A stretch of DNA of 64,000 bases from Algoriphagus sp. Y33 (GTDB taxonomy: Bacteria; Bacteroidota; Bacteroidia; Cytophagales; Cyclobacteriaceae): assembly GCF_014838715.1 (NCBI RefSeq), contig NZ_CP061947.1:3348001-3412000 (forward strand), given 5' to 3'. The number at the start of each line of letters is the position of its first letter. The first letter of the stretch is position 1. The position numbers were made by a program, and so were the translations under genes. This document shows, piece after piece, positions 62,036-64,000 of the stretch. Below the pieces are notes generated by a model. The model was not told where the DNA came from. It ran no database searches and saw nothing but the letters and a program-made list of their open reading frames with translations.

Positions 62036-62404
62036 TTATTTGTGGTCTTTCAGATCCTTATACTCGATTACAAAAGCCATTAGCTCAGCCATTTTTCCAT
62101 CATGAAATCTCCATACATCACAGTAAGCGTATTTAATGCGTTCTCCGTTTTCGTTCATCACTGCGATTTGACCAATTGCTGTAAGATAATCATTCTCGGC
62201 AATCAAATTTTTAACCTCATTTTGTGGTGGTTCAATATATTCATTGGACATCCATTTTCTGACCGCTTCTTTTCCATTTAGAATCTGGTCTCCTACAAAT
62301 ATCCATTTGGTATCATCGGTGCAGTATTGAAGAAATTCTTCATAATTACCTTTAGAAACAGCTTCATTTGCTTTCTGTAGAATTATTTTATTGGTTTCTG
62401 TCAT
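62036..62404 (-). CDS. NTF2-like/SnoaL-type small protein
   Basis: A 122-residue protein with the NTF2-like cone fold: MTETNKIILQKANEAVSKGNYEEF, YCTDDTKWIFVGDQILNGKEAVRKWM, YAYCDVWRFHDGKMAELMAFV. Such proteins act as small isomerases or ligand binders; no catalytic set can be named. It follows HxlR on the same strand after a 59-base gap. Confidence 0.88.
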   Translation of the reverse strand: MTETNKIILQKANEAVSKGNYEEFLQYCTDDTKWIFVGDQILNGKEAVRKWMSNEYIEPPQNEVKNLIAENDYLTAIGQIAVMNENGERIKYAYCDVWRFHDGKMAELMAFVIEYKDLKDHK

Positions 62405-62463
62405 AAGTAGTATTTTGTATTTACGATTAAGGCTTTCCTAAAATAGTAAAATCAACAACCAGC

Positions 62464-62892
62464 CTAATCGATATTCGCCTCATCATTAGCCGATAGGTCA
62501 TCCATAATCTTTTTTAGAAATTTTGTTTTGTTCTTTTTAACTTCTTTGAGGAAAGGCGAAGATTCATCCGAACCGGATAAATATTTTCCTCCCCAAAGGG
62601 CCAGTTCAATCAATGCAGGTATTAAAGCAATACCTTTTGGGCTGAGCTTATAAAGTCCTTTTACCTTATTGTCCGGATATGGTGCTTTGATAATTATTCC
62701 ATGGTTCTCCAGCATCTGTAATCTATTCGCTAATATATTCGTTGCTATTTTTTCTACAGATTTTGTAAAATCTCCGTACGTACGGGATTTATAGAGCATT
62801 AGATCCCTTACAATCAAAAGAGACCATTTATCTCCGAAAATATCCAATGAGGAACTTATTGGGCAATCGGAACGCATTTCAGCTGCTTTCAT
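62464..62892 (-). CDS. HxlR-family transcriptional regulator
   Basis: A 142-residue winged-helix regulator. DKWSLLIVRDLMLYKSRTYGDF, TNILANRLQMLENHGIIIKAPY and LYKLSPKGIALIPALIELALWG are the HxlR signature; a cysteine near the N-terminus (SDCPI) could be redox-active as in HypR/QorR. It diverges from the NmrA-like oxidoreductase gene, the usual arrangement of QorR-type regulators with a quinone oxidoreductase. Confidence 0.92.
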   Translation of the reverse strand: MKAAEMRSDCPISSSLDIFGDKWSLLIVRDLMLYKSRTYGDFTKSVEKIATNILANRLQMLENHGIIIKAPYPDNKVKGLYKLSPKGIALIPALIELALWGGKYLSGSDESSPFLKEVKKNKTKFLKKIMDDLSANDEANID

Positions 62893-63028
62893 AAATTTTT
62901 ATATTTTTTACTTGCGAATCAAAAGTAGTCATCTATTTTTGCACTTGCATTTTGCAAGTATTTAATTTTAAATTTCACTTGCAAATGAAAAGCAAATTTA
63001 ATCGTTTGAGATAAAAAAGTAGTACATC

Positions 63029-63898
63029 ATGACAAAAATTTTAGTGACAAGAACTACAGGGGTAGTCGGAAAAAACACAGTTGAGCATTTGTTAAAGAAA
63101 GGTATTCCTGCAAGTCAACTTATCGGACTTTCCCGGAAAAAGGAAAATCTAGAAGACTTAGCTGCGAGAGGCGTAGAAGTTCGTGTAGGTGATTATTTTG
63201 ATTATAATTCCTTATTACGTGCATTTGAAGGTGTTGACAAAGTCATGCTGACGAGTGCAATTGCTTTTACAGACCGATCTACCCAACATTATAATGCAAT
63301 TACCGCTGCCCGCCAAGCTGGCGTTAAGCACGTGGTATATATGTCAATTATGCGCAAAGAAGGTTCGGGACGTATCATGCCCGAAGTTACAGAGTCCGAC
63401 CTTTTTACAGAACAAGTACTTAAATCCTCAGGGCTTGATTATACTATTTTATACCATCCGCCTTTTGCCGACCTTTTATCGTTCTATTATGATCCCAATC
63501 CTTATGAAAATGGAATAAAAGTTCCGGCAAAGAATGGAAAAATGGCACCTGCAACGAGAGATGAATTGGCGGAAGCCCATGCTGAAATACTTTCTACTCT
63601 GGGACATGAAAATAAAATCTATTCATTAGGTGGTTCCCATTCTATTTCGTTTTCCGACATAGCAAAAATTCTTTCGGAAATAAAAGGACAACCTGTTTCT
63701 TTTACCGCCATTACAGCAGAAGAATATAGTGATGGGATAGTTGCCCAAGGAGTCGCTCGCCACGTGGCTGAATTTATAACGGGTTGGGTACTGGCAATTG
63801 AAGGAGGTGAATTCGAATATCAATCCGGCGATTTGGAGCGGTTATTAGGTAAAAAGACAAAAACTTTCAAAGAGCTCATGGAAACAACTTTAGCTTAG
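63029..63898 (+). CDS. NmrA-like NAD(P)-binding protein (quinone oxidoreductase 2-like)
   Basis: A 289-residue atypical SDR. The nucleotide loop reads VTRTTGVVGKNTVEHLL, where most relatives have a GATG start, then LSRKKENLEDLAARGVEVRVGDYFD and YNAITAARQAGVKHVVYMSIM. Resembles QorB/NmrA-type quinone reductases. Divergent from the HxlR gene, likely its target. The changed first loop (TRTTG in place of GATG) may alter cofactor preference. Confidence 0.88.
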   Translation: MTKILVTRTTGVVGKNTVEHLLKKGIPASQLIGLSRKKENLEDLAARGVEVRVGDYFDYNSLLRAFEGVDKVMLTSAIAFTDRSTQHYNAITAARQAGVKHVVYMSIMRKEGSGRIMPEVTESDLFTEQVLKSSGLDYTILYHPPFADLLSFYYDPNPYENGIKVPAKNGKMAPATRDELAEAHAEILSTLGHENKIYSLGGSHSISFSDIAKILSEIKGQPVSFTAITAEEYSDGIVAQGVARHVAEFITGWVLAIEGGEFEYQSGDLERLLGKKTKTFKELMETTLA

Positions 63899-64000
63899 AA
63901 TATTTACAAGTTAAAATAGTCGAAGTGGCAGAGTATATATATTTTTCAGCCACTTCGATTTAACCCGGATTTTGCATTAGGTTTCGTTAAGAGACCATTA

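Noticed and set aside
1..64000. A CRISPR array.
   Set aside because: No regularly spaced repeats with unique spacers; the only short direct-repeat set, before fic, is irregular and too close-set.

Overview
The window looks like a Bacteroidota chromosome, probably of the Cytophagales (Algoriphagus-like, a guess from gene content). It has SusC/SusD pairs, Bacteroides-type conjugative-transposon Tra proteins (TraE to TraN), outer-membrane receptors with a CarboxypepD_reg-like N-terminal domain, and AT-rich intergenic DNA. No rRNA gene, intact tRNA gene, CRISPR array or integrase gene was found.

Layout: (1) 0-8 kb holds a SusC/SusD/TlpA-like operon on the minus strand, facing a MauE/DoxX membrane protein and a small secreted DUF6520-like protein on the plus strand. 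(2) 8.1-8.9 kb is intergenic DNA with two palindromic repeat elements. (3) 8.9-31 kb is a dense defence island: an XRE regulator, an unrecognised three-gene cassette (zinc-finger/HNH-like protein, nuclease-like protein, long helical protein), an FRG-domain protein, a type I restriction-modification system (hsdR plus metalloprotease; hsdM, a half-size and a full-size hsdS), a CBASS set (cyclase, E2-like protein, HNH-SAVED effector), a DUF3800/PBECR-like pair, and a Fic protein fused to a winged-helix domain. (4) 31.5-45.8 kb is an integrative conjugative element (ICE) module: ArdC-like antirestriction, RadC/JAB, TraE-F-G-(three TraI-like)-J-K-L-M-N, a DUF3945-like protein and three small DNA-binding proteins. 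Relaxase, coupling protein, TraO-Q and integrase are not in the window. (5) 46-50 kb is a PepSY membrane protein plus TonB receptor, a probable iron-uptake pair. (6) 50-58.8 kb is a tightly packed plus-strand operon: response regulator, histidine kinase, PepSY-like periplasmic protein, outer-membrane beta-barrel, COG4705 membrane protein, GT2 glycosyltransferase and a double LAB_N plus ArnT-like glycosyltransferase, probably an envelope/lipid A modification unit. (7) At 59.53 kb lies the 3' end of a tmRNA/tRNA-like gene followed by a strong terminator, a good candidate attachment-site scar. (8) 60-64 kb has an AraC regulator, SDR, NTF2-like protein, HxlR regulator and an NmrA-like oxidoreductase.

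The most interesting arrangement is the minus-strand operon 27550-21367. Its order is half-hsdS, hsdM, CD-NTase, E2-like, full hsdS, HNH-SAVED effector, with each junction overlapping or within 5 bases. A type II-short-like CBASS system is thus woven gene by gene into a type I restriction operon, which suggests the two defences are expressed, and perhaps regulated, as one unit. The second candidate novelty is the 9.2-13.9 kb three-gene cassette, which I cannot assign to any named defence system.
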